This document shows positions 1 through 10,854 of a stretch of DNA of 64,000 bases, piece after piece. The DNA comes from Gambelia wislizenii (lineage: Eukaryota; Chordata; Lepidosauria; Squamata; Crotaphytidae). The stretch covers positions 265,607,187 through 265,671,186 of the forward strand of contig JAUMIR010000001.1 in assembly GCA_030847615.1 (NCBI GenBank). The letters are read 5' to 3'. The notes under the pieces are model-generated. The model did not search any database. It was not told where the DNA came from and saw nothing but the letters and a program-made list of their open reading frames with translations. Each line of letters opens with the position of its first letter. The stretch's first letter is position 1. Both the position numbers and the translations under genes were made by a program.

Positions 1-560
1 AGGCTTCTCAATCTTTTTGGCTGCAGATAGTGTCTTCTTGCATACATCTCTGACAATGCCCCTGGTTTCAGTCCAGAGTTCTTCTGGCTCCCAGTCAGTT
101 AGACTTAATAGTGCAAATCTATTTTTTATATTAACTTTAAATTCTACGGGGATGTTCTTCAGGTTGTATTTTGGCACGATGGTTGGTTTCTTCCTTAGCT
201 TTACTCTGGTTTTTGATATTAGTAGGTTATGGTCTGTGCCACAATCTACTCCTGGTCTTGTTTTTGCAGACAGAATGGAGCTTCTTCATCTTCTGCTTCA
301 AATTATATAGTCTATTTGATTTCTATATTGGCTATCAGGTAACATCCATGTATATAGTTGCCTCTTTGATTGCCTGAAGAGTGTGTCCGCAATGAATAGA
401 CTGTTGGCCTTGCAAAATTCAATTAGTTACTCTGCTGGTTCATTTCTTGATCTTAGGCCAAAATTTTCCTACAGTCTTTAATTCTGCTCTGTATCCTACT
501 ATTTTTTGGCAATTCTCAGCACCAGCTACAACATTTTATTCCCACCCTCAAGCAGATTTC
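1..560 (-). mobile_element. RTE/BovB-type LINE fragment (endonuclease C-terminal part)
   Basis: Reading the minus strand gives a degraded reading frame with the motif QYRNQIDYII followed by SRR and, after a stop, RSSILSAKTRPGVDCGTDH and LLISKTRVKLRKKP. This matches the C-terminal part of the apurinic endonuclease domain of RTE-clade LINEs (the BovB-like copies common in squamates). At least two in-frame stops are visible around the SRR motif, so it is dead. The element runs off the left edge of the window, and its 5' limit near 560 is approximate. The clade is fairly sure; the subfamily is not known. Confidence 0.7.
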
Positions 561-1305
561 TTTTTAATCCTGAGACATATGAGAACAATATATTTCCTTG
601 TCTTATCCTCCTTTCTTTTTTAAAATCTTTTTTTAATTATAGTGTTGCAGGGCGTCAGTGAAATGGCACTTTTGCATGATAACTCTAAAAAAGTTTTTTT
701 AAAAATTCAGAGAGGACAAAATCTGCCCTTCATACTATAGGACCAGCTGCTTCCGTTAAAAAAAAAAAAAAACTTTTGGAAGAGCTCTAGCAGAGATCTA
801 AGAAATTGCTACAAATTGCTCTGGAAAGAATACAACAAGTAGATGCAAAGGGAACCACAACTGGCAAAACCTAACAAAACTAAGGAGCTGTATCACAGCA
901 ACTGACATTTCTTAATACCAATCTGGAAGACCCCATAGATGCAAAGAGGTTGTTATTTGTAAAAGCCATGCATGGTTTATACATAGAGAAGGGACTTATC
1001 TGCCAGTGCCCATGGAAACATGCAGTTCTCCTAGTCTCCAAATGATGGTTTGCAAAAGGCTGGGAATGTTCCAAAATCATCCAGCATCTCTCATCCCACC
1101 TGCCAATTCCCCCCTGCCTTCCATGGTTGGCCTTAATCATAATTTAATATTTTGCTTGTAGCAGCACTAAATATGGTTAAGGCTAACCAAGATAAACTTA
1201 AAGATTGTTTACAAGTCTGCTTCAAATCAGTTTGGAAACTAACCTGGGGAGCCATAATCGTTGTTAGCATCAGCTTGCATCTGGTGCTTGAGAATGGTCC
1301 AAACA
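561..1305. other. Unassigned non-coding sequence
   Basis: AT-rich unique-looking sequence with short homopolymers (T-run near 615-640, A-run near 757-771). No reading frame, splice pattern or familiar repeat was recognised. The short frames seen here have no protein-like composition. Confidence 0.5.
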
Positions 1306-1712
1306 AAGATTTTCCTTGGGTTTTTTCCAGGCTGTGAGGCCATGTTCTAGAGTAGTTTCTTTCTGACGTTTCATCTGCATCTGTGGCTGGCATCTTCAGA
1401 GAATGGTTGGGTAGGTGTGTGTGTGGAGTTTATATGCTGTGAACCCCTGTTAGGGAGGATATGTAAATTTGTGTAATTAAATGGTGAGTTTCTGGGTATA
1501 GAAATGCAAGGCTCATTAGTGTCTGTTTGGCTAATGGTTGGTTGGTTGATGGGCCATTATCGGCTGGGAATCCCCCTGTCCCTGGGTGGAATTCCTTTGT
1601 AAGTGTTGAGTTTTGATTCTTCTGTATTTCAAAACTGAGAGCCAGATTTTATTTACTTTTACGGTTTCTTCTTTCCTGTTGAAGTTGTCCAGGTGTTTGT
1701 GGATTTTTTTTT
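1306..1712 (-). mobile_element. Penelope-like family A, minus-strand copy
   Basis: Reading the minus strand from 1703 gives HLDNFNRKEETVKVNKIW, then an A-rich stretch, then the family end with CTCTGAAGATGCCAGCC and ...GAAACGTCAG near 1365-1400, finishing in CAAGGAAAATCT near 1306. The same 3' module recurs at 5518-5760, 6290-6340 and 19246-19463. The partial copies in inverted arrangement and the CTGAAGA...GAAA block suggest a Penelope-like retroelement. This identification is an inference from memory of the family layout and could be wrong. The copy is 5'-truncated and non-coding. Confidence 0.5.
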
Positions 1713-1835
1713 AAATACAATAGAATCAAAACTCAACACTTACAAAAGAATTCCACCCAGGGACAGGGGGATTCCCAGGAGATAATGGCCCATCAACCAA
1801 CCATTAGCCAAATAGACACTAATGAGCCTTGCATT

Positions 1836-1836
<1 letters not shown>
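1713..1836 (+). mobile_element. Penelope-like family A, plus-strand copy, left part
   Basis: The sequence AATAGAATCAAAACTCAACA onward repeats, in the opposite orientation, the block at 1500-1626 almost base for base, up to ...GAGCCTTGCATTT. The copy then stops abruptly at 1836, where an L2 with an ATA-repeat tail begins. The missing continuation (CTATAGCCAGAAACTAACC) is found at 5518, so this copy was split by the L2 insertion. Confidence 0.65.
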
Positions 1837-1866
<30 letters not shown>

Positions 1867-4800
1867 TTTATTTATATACCGACCTTTGGTAATCCAATCA
1901 GGGCGGTTCACAACATTAAAAAAACATACAAGTAAAACAATATACTCCCTCTCCCCCCTTAAAAATCAATTTACAAATTAAAACAACAGTTAAAAGACTT
2001 AATAAAAAACATACATACATTTAACAATAACAGTAGATCTCCAGCAATATTCAGTTCCGTTAACAAAGGAGGCTGTGGGGACACTTCTGAAGGGGGGGGG
2101 GTTCCCGAGGCCGGGATAATCTATTCTGGAAAGGCCTGCCGGAAGAGATCCATCTTGCCAGCCTTTTTGAAGCTGTCCAAAGATGTCAATTGACGGATCT
2201 CATCTGACAGGCCATTCCATAGTCTGGGGGCGACAACAGAAAAAGCCCTCTGGGAGGTAGCCGAAAGCCTCGACTTTTGAGGCTGCAGCAAATTCCTCCC
2301 AGAGGACCGGAGTGCACGGGGAGGATTATAGGGGAGGAGGTGGTCCCTGAGATAGCTTGGACCCAAGCCATTTAGGGCTTTAAAGGTGATAACCAACACC
2401 TTATACTGGGCCCGGAAACCAATAGGCAGCCAGTGGAGGGACCTCAAAACCGGAGTGATGTGCTCCTTCCTAGATGTTCCTGAAACAAGCCTGGCCGCCA
2501 TATTTTGTACTAACTGTAGTTTCTGAACCAAGCACAAGGGTAGCCCCACGTAAAGCGCATTACAGAAGTCTAGGCGTGAGATTACCAGTGTGTGAACGAC
2601 GGTCTTGAGGTCCCTTGCTTCCAGAAAAGGGTGCAGCTGGCGAATCAGCCGAAGCTGATAACAAGCGCTCCTGACTGTCGCATTTACCTGATTTATCATC
2701 AGGAGCGACAAGTCAAGGAGCACCCCCAGACTGCAAACACAGTCACTGGAGGAGAGTGTGACCCCGTCCAGGACTGGAGGTTGCAACCCAATTCTTGGTT
2801 TTGGGGCTGCTACCGTGAGCACCTCTGTCTTGTCCGGATTCAGTTCCAATCTGTTTTTCCTCATCCAGCCCATTTCTGTCCGAAGACATTCATTGAGAGA
2901 AGAGATGTCATTGGAATTTGAGGCCGATGAACGAGATACGGAGAAATAGATCTGAGTGTCATCAGCATACTGATAACACCCAGCTCCATAACTCCAAATA
3001 ATCTCACCCTCCCCGCATACTCCGGTCCTCTGGGAGGAATCTGCTTCAGCCACAAAAATCTAGGCTGTCTGCAACCTCCCAGAGGGCCTTTTCAGTAATC
3101 GCCCCCAAATTGTGGAATGGCCTGCCGAATGAGATCCGTCAGCTGACGAGCTTGAGTAGCTTTAAAAAAGCACTAAAGACGGATCTCTTTCGGCAGGCCT
3201 TTCCTGATTAGATCCCGGCCTCAGGAACTCAGTCTCCTGGCTTTTTAAAAATTATGTATATATTTGTTTTTAATGTATTTTTTTAGCTAGAAGGTTTTAA
3301 TCTTATTGTGTTTAATGTCTTTTTATGTGGGAGGGTGGGGGTGGGTGGTGTTTTTAGTCATTATTATAATGTTTTAATTGTTGGAAGCCGCCCCGATTGT
3401 TTTTAGCAGAGGGGCGGGGTATAAATAAATTTTATTATTATTATTATTATTATAGATGTTAAATAACATTGGGGACAGGATAGCTCCCTGTGGAACTCCC
3501 CAGGTGAGCTCTCTTTTGCTTGAACAACTGTCCCCAAGCAGCACTCTCTGGTACCTGCCCGAGAGGTAGGACCGGAACCACTGCAATGCAGTGCCTCCGA
3601 TACCCAACCTTCTTAGGCGGTCCAAGAGGATGCCATGATCTATCGTGTCGAAAGCCACTGAGAGGTCTGAGAGCACCAACAGGGTCACATTATGCCTGTT
3701 GATGTTCAGACTCAGATCGTCGGTCAAGGCAACCATGGCAGTCTCAACCCCAAAGCCTGTCCTGAAGCCGGTTTGAAATGGGTCTAGATAATCAGTTTCA
3801 TCCAAGACAGCTTGGACTTGAAGAGCAACCGCCTCTCGATCACCTTGCTCAGAAATGGCAATAAAGAAACAGGCCTGTGGTTACTCATAACCAGGGGGTC
3901 CAGGGAAGGTTTTTTCAGAAGCGGCCTAACATCCGCTTCCTTCAGACAAGATGGAACATGTCCTTCCCTGAAGGAAGCACTGATGATATCCATGAGGAAT
4001 CTCCTCAGGGGACAGCCAGCCATGATGGGCAAGGGTTGAGAGGGAAAGTTGTTTTCCTCACCCTACCAAGCAGCTTGTCCATGTCCTTAGTACTTACAGA
4101 TTGGAGCTGATCCAGAATATCTTCATCGGCAGAGTCGCTGGACGTCTCTCCTATAGTTTCTGTTAAAACATTAGTGCCTACGTCGGCTCTTATCTGAGAG
4201 ATTTTATCTGTGAAAAAGTTGTTAAACGTGTCACAGCAGGCCGATGTTGGGTTAAGTAAGTGATTCGGCACAGGGGGTATCTGTGTTAGCTCCCTCACCA
4301 CCCGAAACAGCTCTGCTGGATGGGACACTGCAGACGCATTACGTGCAGAGGAAAAAGATCTCTGCGCTGCATGTATTGCCTCCTGATAGGACCAAAGAAA
4401 GTTCCTATGGCGAGTTCTGTCAGATAAGAGTCAAGTTTTCCACCACATGCACTCTAGTTGTTGTCCAAACCGCTTCATTCTCCTAAGCTCTGGTGTGTAC
4501 CATGGCTTACGGTTTGAAGCGGATTGGCAAGGACACTTGGGAGCAATCATGTCAATAGCCCTGGCAAGATCAGTGTTCCAAATATTGACCAGAGCATCGA
4601 CAGGGTCACTGGCATTCCCAACCATTAAACCCTCTAAGGCTTTCTGGAATCCATTTGGCTCCATTAGCTTTCGAGGGCGGACCAATCTAATGGGTCCACC
4701 ACCCCCAGTGGGGCGGATACAAACTCTAAGTTCCGCCTTGACCAGGAAATGATCCGACTATGACAATGCAGAGGTATTTACAACCTCCGCCCACAGATAT

Positions 4801-5517
4801 TCCTGTTCCGTACTGAAGACCGCATCGAGTGTATGACCTGCACAATGTGTGGGCCCGATGACCAATTGGGATAGGCCCATGTTTGTCATGGTCTCCATGA
4901 ACTCCCAAGCCGTGCCTGTTAGACTGGTCTCGAGAGGAATGTTGAAGTCTCCCAAAACTAAAAGTATGGGAGACTCCAACAACAGCTCTGAGACCAGCTG
5001 TGTCAGCTCGGTCAGGGAGTCTGCTAGACAACGGGTGGTCAGTAGACTAGCAGAATCCCCAAACTATCCCTGGTCCTCAGGCCAAGGTGCATACACTCGA
5101 AGTGGACTGTGTTCCGGACAGGTATCCTGGTCAAGATCAGGCTATTCTTGTGAACCAGAGCAACTCCGCCCCCCCCCCGCCAACTTCCCCTCACCTGCTC
5201 ACAGACAGAGTACCCGGCTGGGAAGGCCTGCACCCATGTAACCACGCTGTCCTCTCCCAGCCAGGTCTCTGTGAAGCAAGCCAGGTCAGTGTCCTCATCC
5301 ATGAGGAGATCATGGATGATATGGATCTTGTTCTTGATCGACCTGGCATTGCAGAGGAGCAGAGTGAGGTTCTGTGAAATGGTTGGTCTGCTCTCCAAGC
5401 CATTCTGGGAAACAGAGGGAACTGAAGGCGGGATAGCTTTCAAACAGCGATCCCGTCTTCTTTTGTAACATTTGTTCGCTCTGTTCCAGCCATACCTCCC
5501 ATTCCCCTGCACAACTC
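1837..5517 (-). mobile_element. L2-clade LINE, near full length, decayed
   Basis: Minus-strand frames appear in order. An apurinic endonuclease start (LLLCNARSIKNKIHIIHDLL) lies near 5290-5380. Further endonuclease sequence with LVLGDFNIPLE is at 4915-4982. A linker is at 4005-4685. The reverse transcriptase is at 3456-4032, with VAFDTIDHGILLDRL and GVPQGAILSPMLFNIY. The YADD catalytic motif (CYQYADDTQIYFSVS) is near 2940-2985, and the C-terminal tail (APRLWNGLSDEIRQL...LFRQAF) ends at 2121. The 3' end is an (ATA)n tail at 1837-1866, typical of L2. Several frameshifts break the ORF, and 3008-3450 is a foreign insert. Without that insert it is about 3.2 kb. It inserted into the Penelope-like copy whose halves flank it. 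Confidence 0.85.
3008..3450 (+). mobile_element. L2 3'-end fragment nested in opposite orientation
   Basis: On the plus strand the sequence encodes the L2 C-terminus (GLFSVIAPKLWNGLPNEIRQL, then SSFKKALKTDLFRQAFPD) followed by a stop at about 3208. A GT/T-rich 3' UTR follows, then AAGCCGCCCC...GGGGCGGGGTATAAATAAA and an (ATT)n tail at about 3430-3450. It lies between MLFNIY (3456) and the GEIIWSYGAG segment (about 2990) of the host L2 and has replaced roughly 11 bases of it. It is a 5'-truncated later insertion of a related L2. Confidence 0.8.
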
Positions 5518-5765
5518 CTATAGCCAGAAACTAACCATTCAATTACACAGATTTACATATCCTCCCCAACAGGGGTTCACAGCATTTAAACTCCACACAC
5601 ATACACCTACCCAACCATTCTCTGAAGATGCCAGCCATAGATGCAGGCAAAACGTCAGAAAGAAACTACTCCAGAACATGGACTCACAGCCCAGAAAAAA
5701 ACCAAGGAAAATCTATGGATGCCAGCCGTGAAAGCCTTCAGGTCCAAACAAACTATGGAGTTGAG
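5518..5765 (+). mobile_element. Penelope-like family A, plus-strand copy, right part
   Basis: Continues the copy broken at 1836: CTATAGCCAGAAACTAACC, ACTCCACACACATACACC, CATTCTCTGAAGATGCCAGC, GCAAAACGTCAG, CAAGGAAAATCT and a terminal GATGCCAGCCGTGAAAGCCT. The second core of the possible ribozyme-like block reads CAAAACG here rather than CGAAACG, so it has drifted. No coding capacity. Confidence 0.6.
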
Positions 5766-6285
5766 AGGGAATCCACACAATACGGAAAACTGCAATATAT
5801 TGCTATGCCCCTTATGTACAACCTAGAAATCCTCCAAATATGTTTCAGAACACGAGGGTAAAAGCTAAACCCTAAATCCAACATTGCTCTGGCAGTGAAG
5901 CACTAGGGCAACAGAACTTTCTTCCTCTCTGCCACCCTTAACATGGCCTGAAAACCATTTCCAGCTGAGTTGTTTAGGTTCACAGAGTCCTGCAGCAGGG
6001 CAGCAGAGGTTGCTTCTGTCCCAAATCAGCTGCTGTTCAGTTGGTAGTCCACACTTATATTCTTGCTAAAGATAATAGTCAATAGATTCCTTCACAGTAA
6101 AGGATTTCTTCTCCAGCTCTGGAAGCTTAATAATTGTGTGTGAAAAGCAATACATGTTCAGGTGTGAGAAGACTCCCCCCCTACACAAAAAGAGAACATA
6201 ATCCTCTAGAAAGCTGTGTGAACGGTCTGTTAATCCTGGTGCTCAGGACTCCAACCTCTCTGACAGAATAGATGATAAATGCTCT
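5766..6285. other. Unassigned non-coding sequence
   Basis: No gene, RNA or repeat family was recognised here. Composition is ordinary and no long open frame exists. Confidence 0.4.
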
Positions 6286-6338
6286 TCCAGAACATGGCCT
6301 CACAGCCCAGAAAAAACCCAAGGAAAATCTATAAATGC
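6286..6338 (+). mobile_element. Short remnant of Penelope-like family A
   Basis: About 50 bases match the very end of the family (TTCCAGAACATGGCCTCACA, then CCAAGGAAAATCT). A SINE begins directly afterwards, so the remnant is either truncated or was the SINE's target. Confidence 0.5.
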
Positions 6339-6578
6339 TGTTGTTTTTGTGAGCCTTCAAATCATTTCTGACTAATGGCAACTCTAAGGCAAACATATCA
6401 TGGGGCTTTCTTGACAAGGTTTATTCAGAGGGGGTTCACCTTTGCCTCTCTCAGAGGCTGAGAGAGTGTGATTTGTCAAGCTTACCTAATGGCTTTCCAT
6501 AGCCAAGCAGGGATTCAAACCCTGGTCTCCATAATCATAGTCCAACATTCAAGCCACTACACCACACTGGCTCACAAT
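6339..6578 (-). mobile_element. tRNA-Sauria-type SINE
   Basis: On the minus strand the head GTGGTGTAGTGGCTTGAATG is followed by a B-box-like GGTTTGAATCC and a 3' part including GTCAAGAAAGCCCCATGATA and CTTAGAGTTGCCATTAGTCA. This is the layout of the squamate tRNA-derived SINE with a BovB/RTE-like 3' end, diverged from the intact form. Pol III A/B boxes are recognisable but mutated. Confidence 0.75.
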
Positions 6579-7815
6579 AAATGCTAAGTTTTCAGAATTA
6601 TTTAGTTGCTCATGTGAGCTAATAATCCTGAATATCTCTCCTGGTATACTTGGAGGTCTATGCCAGTGAGTTATACACAGTGTGGTGGAAATTAGCAGAG
6701 AAACACAGGAGTATTGAAAATGAGTCACCACAGGGCAGTGCAGAAATTCCCCCACCCCCAAATTATTAAAATAATTTCATCTCCTGTTGTAATCAAATTC
6801 TGTGGCCTTTTTTCCCATTTAAGTGAATGTTATTTTGTATATTCATAACTCCATTGTAAAGGTATTTGTATTTGTAGCCTGACAGAGGTCAAAGCTTCAG
6901 ATTTTACAGTTCCAGTTCTGAAGATCATGGAATTTGTCTACCAGATGTGACAGAACAATTTGTTGTTATATGTCTCTAGCCAGAAGACTCTACTGAAGAT
7001 ATTCCATGCTTGGCAAAGATGATCAAGATAGTGGTGGCCTTGCAACTCCCGACACATTCAAATGATTTTGATTATCTGGACTCATTTCAACTGGACCTTC
7101 AGTGAGGATATAGGAATAAGCCTCTTTTGGTTGCTTTGGTGGGTGGCCTGTTCCAGGGACTGGTGGAGGGAGTCCAGTCCTCCCAGTTCTTGTGGTCCTC
7201 TCAGTGCCTTTTGATACCATTGATGACAATATTCTTTTGGACCACCTGACAAGGCTGGGCATTTGGGGCACCATATTGCATTGATCTGATCTTTACAGTC
7301 TGGTCATGTCTATAAGGTTGTGTTGGGGGGGGTCACTGTTTGCTGTCATGGCCATTGGCCTATGTGTCCCACATAGTTCTGTATTTTACCTCTAAATAAA
7401 ACCAATGGCAGAGATCATCCAGAGTTTTGGAGTAAAATGCCATCACTATGCTGTCGACACTAAGTTCTGTTATTATTGGTAGTGGTGGTATATCATTTCC
7501 TGACTCCAAGGAAGCAGTCAATATCTTTGAACATTACCTGAACTGGAATGGGTGAGAGTGAACAATCTGAGCCTAAATTTACACAACAAAAGAGGTGGTG
7601 TTGGTCAACATAAAGTCTGGCTCAGGGATTACAATGGAATCTGCTCTGGGTGTGGGGTTGTGTTGGGAGTCCTCTTGCATCCTTCACTTTCCTGGATTCT
7701 TAGGCTATGGTGAGAAGTTGGTGAGAAGTGTGTTTGCCTAATTATTTCAGTGTGCCAGGTGCAAGTGCTCCTGAGTTCATCTAATTTGCAACAGTAATTC
7801 ATGGCTTGGTTATAT
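6579..7815. other. Unassigned non-coding sequence
   Basis: Includes faint similarity on the plus strand at about 7130-7420 to LINE reverse transcriptase (PFDTIDDNILLDHLTRLGI, near 7206-7262). This is probably an old L2 relic with many indels. The remainder is unrecognised. Confidence 0.4.
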
Positions 7816-8650
7816 CAGTAAGCAAGCGGATCTTGTAGCACCTTTGAGACTAACTGAGAGAGCAAATTATAGCATAAGCTTTCATAGACTTAGGGTCGGT
7901 CTAGACAAGGGAATAAAATGTGAATCAGGATGCAGAAACGCCAATTCGCAGCAGCTGTCATCGGTCTCAATGATTTTTTGGTAAGATCGCTGGTGTGCAA
8001 AGCTCTCCATGTTTCCTGTTCACACAGAGGCATGCCAGTGAATCAAGATGGCGGCCGTGAGTGAATTACTCATGGTTTTGTACTTCCCAATTTGCCCCCA
8101 CCAAACAATTTTAAAAAATTAACTCAAAGGTATGGAAGAGTGATCTTCTGCTTAAATAATAAAAAAAAGGAAAGAAAGCCTATTTCATCACCTCAGTGCA
8201 CAATCACTGCTGCAACAATCCAACATGGTGGTTCCGCAATCTGCTATCTTACCAAGCTCCAACCCCTGTGCATGACTGACCAATCAGCTGTCACTTTCAG
8301 CAATGCAATGCAATGCAAATCAGTTGTCCTAACATTCGAGGGTATACATTTCCATTGAGGTTTTTTAAAAAAAAAAAAAAAAACTAAGGAAAAGTCCCAG
8401 AGGCTTCTGCTGCAGACTTTCTCCAACTTTTGCTACTCCTTCCTACGAAAAGGACAGAACACTGCGGAATCCCATTTGGACACATGGGATTCCCCGTAGA
8501 TTCCAAGAAGGTTTTTTTCATCTGGACTGCCCTGTAGCCTGCTTCCTCAGATGCTAGAGTCTGAGGAAGTAGACTAAGTCTACAAAACCTTATGCTACAA
8601 TTTTCTCTCAGGTGTAAAGGTGCTACAAGATCCCCTTGCTTACTGGTATC
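7816..8650. mobile_element. DNA element with about 70-bp terminal inverted repeats, nested insert inside
   Basis: The left arm (about 7822-7889: GCGGATCTTGTAGCACCTTT, ...CATAAGCTTTCATAGACTT) and the right arm (about 8574-8645: AAGTCTACAAAACCTTATGC, ...AGGTGCTACAAGATCCCCTT) are inverted copies of each other. This is the structure of a non-autonomous DNA transposon. The interior (from about 7890) belongs to a second element family (see 7890-8345), so this is a nested pair. No transposase is visible. Confidence 0.6.
7890..8345 (-). mobile_element. Family D DNA element carrying CCAAT and YY1-like motifs
   Basis: Read on the minus strand it contains CTGATTGGTCAGTCATGCAC, AGGGGTTGGAGCTTGG and CCACCATGTTGGATTG. 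The same ordered motifs occur at 21601-22485, 47793-48356 and 63250-63610. On the plus strand AAGATGGCGGC (8045-8055) matches the consensus YY1 site. The left end begins with GTCGGTCTAGACAAGGG; the right end is uncertain. Superfamily not identified. Confidence 0.5.
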
Positions 8651-9615
8651 CCTCTCTTTGTGTAATTCACCATAGTAATCCTGGAGCACTGGGCACTTCT
8701 ATACTATTCACTCAGACCATGGAGGGCTGTTTTTAAGAACAGATTAAAGAAGACCTACCTACATGATTTGTTCTAGGACTCTTTCTACAGAACAGAGGCA
8801 ATGATAAATGGTTAATATCCAGCTATTATAACATTTCATATGAAGCGTGGTTGCTCAGCTTTCATGGAGTTTATTATTTTTCTTACAAGATAAAGGTCAT
8901 CCCTTAAGATGCCATAGATTTATTGATTCATCCCTTGCATAATTCAGGTTAATTCCCATGGCAGTTACAGGCCCTTCAGAAATATGAGTATTTTTAGACA
9001 ACAGAACCATATTTACTAGCAACAGACAGGTTACCTGCATATGAAAGTCCTCCCTAATTGGAACAGCAAAGGGGTAAAAAAAGGTTATTACTGAACAAAT
9101 AAACAGCTGGATTGCTACTTACTGCTTTTCAGTTTCAAACCAACTGAGTCAAAACAGGACCACTACTGGCTATGCAGCTTGTTGCCTGGAATTTGCAGGA
9201 ACATATTTGCTGGAGAAAGAGCAAACTGCAGCACAAGCCAATTTGCTTTGATCACAGGTTGAAAGACCATTTTCACCATTTCCCATGCCCTGTGGAAAAG
9301 TTAATCTGTGAGTGACAGAATGTTGCTCACTTTCATTTGCCTCATTGAGTTTTTCTTTCATAAAATATGTGCCTTCAGTCTGTCTTAAATCTATTTTAAA
9401 AGCTGACATCTCACTCACTTGGTTTGTTACTATATTATTTTTTTCCTTTTGCTGTTACGTTTACACTCTTCTGTGTTTTATTAAAGGGGATGCCGGTGAA
9501 ACAAAAAACACACACACCCTATTTATGTATTGTTTACACAAAAACCATTTGCATTCCTAGAGCGTGCAAGCACATATTTTATGTATTACTGATAATATAT
9601 AGTATGCATCTTTAA
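8651..9615. other. Unassigned non-coding sequence
   Basis: AT-rich sequence without a recognisable repeat, exon or RNA gene. Short open frames at 9170-9560 have no family resemblance and overlap on both strands, as expected by chance. Confidence 0.4.
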
Positions 9616-9800
9616 GATGCCTGTCGACATCACCACCCCATGAATTTCATAGGGTTTTCTTAAGCGAGCAATGCTCAGAGGTGGTTTGCCATTCTCTTTC
9701 TCTGAAATATAGTCTGCTGCACCTAGTATTCCCTGGCAGAATCCCTTACAAGGACTAACTATGCCTGATCCTGCTTAGCTTCAGAGAAATGCAGGTGATG
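9616..9800 (-). mobile_element. 5S-rRNA-derived SINE (5S-Sauria type), decayed
   Basis: On the minus strand GAAGCTAAGCAGGATCAGGC is followed by TAGTTAGTCCTTGTA and GGGAATACTAGGTGC, the 5S rRNA internal promoter and 3' domain in order. A SINE 3' end follows with AAGAAAACCCTATGAAATTC and GTCGACAGGCATC. The 5S head is truncated at its 5' side. It is a retroposed SINE, not a working 5S gene. Confidence 0.75.
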
Positions 9801-9996
9801 ACCCTTTCAGACATAAGTGAACCAAGATGCCCTCTGTTTGAGGATACGGATTCGAGTATTTCCCAGGAGCCTATTGGTATGCTTGCTTGTTTGTCTAAAC
9901 TTTCCTTACATCCTTTCTATCCTTACACTTAAGGGGGTATTGGCTTTAACTGGAACACCAGTATCCTGCACCCTGAGTAGGTGCGGAGTGGAAAAA

Positions 9997-10024
9997 TAAA
10001 CTCTGAATCAATCAATCAATCAAT
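9997..10024 (+). repeat. (AATC)n microsatellite
   Basis: About six tandem copies of AATC, ending in ...CAATCAGAAAAG. Nothing else was recognised between the SINE ending at 9800 and this point. Confidence 0.8.
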
Positions 10025-10157
10025 CAGAAAAGAAACACATGCATGCAGTCTTTTGATTAAAGGGGTCAGGCTCTTTTTTAAAGGTATGCAGCAAAAGAAC
10101 CAGTGAGAACAATTTATTGGATGCACACATACCTTATCTACTAGATTACAGACAGGG

Positions 10158-10556
10158 GCAGCATGTGTTCAGTTCCAGTGAGCCTCCATAATTCCCTCAT
10201 GTCCTCTACATGAATTCTGCTTTTATTTTCTTTTTTAAATTTTTAGCCACTCAGAAAAACACACCAAGACTTCCTGGGCATGTGGATGGGGGTGAGGGCT
10301 AGGGGAAAGTGTATACACACACACCTCCTTTGTATTATTTCCCCAATGGGGGGGCTCATGGTGAGGCTCTGGAGGGTGCAAGGGATGGAGGAGAAGGCAG
10401 ACCACCAGGATCTGTGTGGTGGGAGAGGCCAGCAGGTGGGAAACTACAGTAGTCCAGGACCTGGCTCCAATCTCCAGTGGTGGAGGAGGAGGAGGGTGGC
10501 TGGGGAGAGAACATGAGGGAATTATGGAGGCTCACTGGAACTGACCACGTGCATGC
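10158..10556. mobile_element. Inverted-repeat element (MITE-like), about 400 bp
   Basis: The arm CAGTTCCAGTGAGCCTCCAT, continuing AATTCCCTCATGT, at about 10168-10202 recurs as its reverse complement at about 10511-10545. Roughly 45 bases pair with few mismatches. The interior is GC-rich (10280-10500) with no transposase. The size and symmetry fit a non-autonomous DNA transposon; the family is unknown. Confidence 0.55.
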
Positions 10557-10854
10557 TTGCAAAGTCTCTCAGTTGGCTTGGGACCCCTTTCCCCCTCTCA
10601 GCTTGGTTTGCAAGTAGTGCACATGTGGTCAGTCCCAAGCAAGCTTCTGTAGGGAAGAAGAACTGACAAAAGAGCAGATCCCTCACCAAATTTGGGATTT
10701 GTCCTTCGTTTGAAAGTGTCAAAAGAGTGAGTAATCAGAAAGTGAAGCCATATAAGGGAAGAACAGTAGCTCCTGGTCTAGAAACCCTTCTCTAACACCT
10801 GACCCATGGGAACCCCATTTCTCTGTATCAGAGATGAGCAAAATGCAGACCTCT

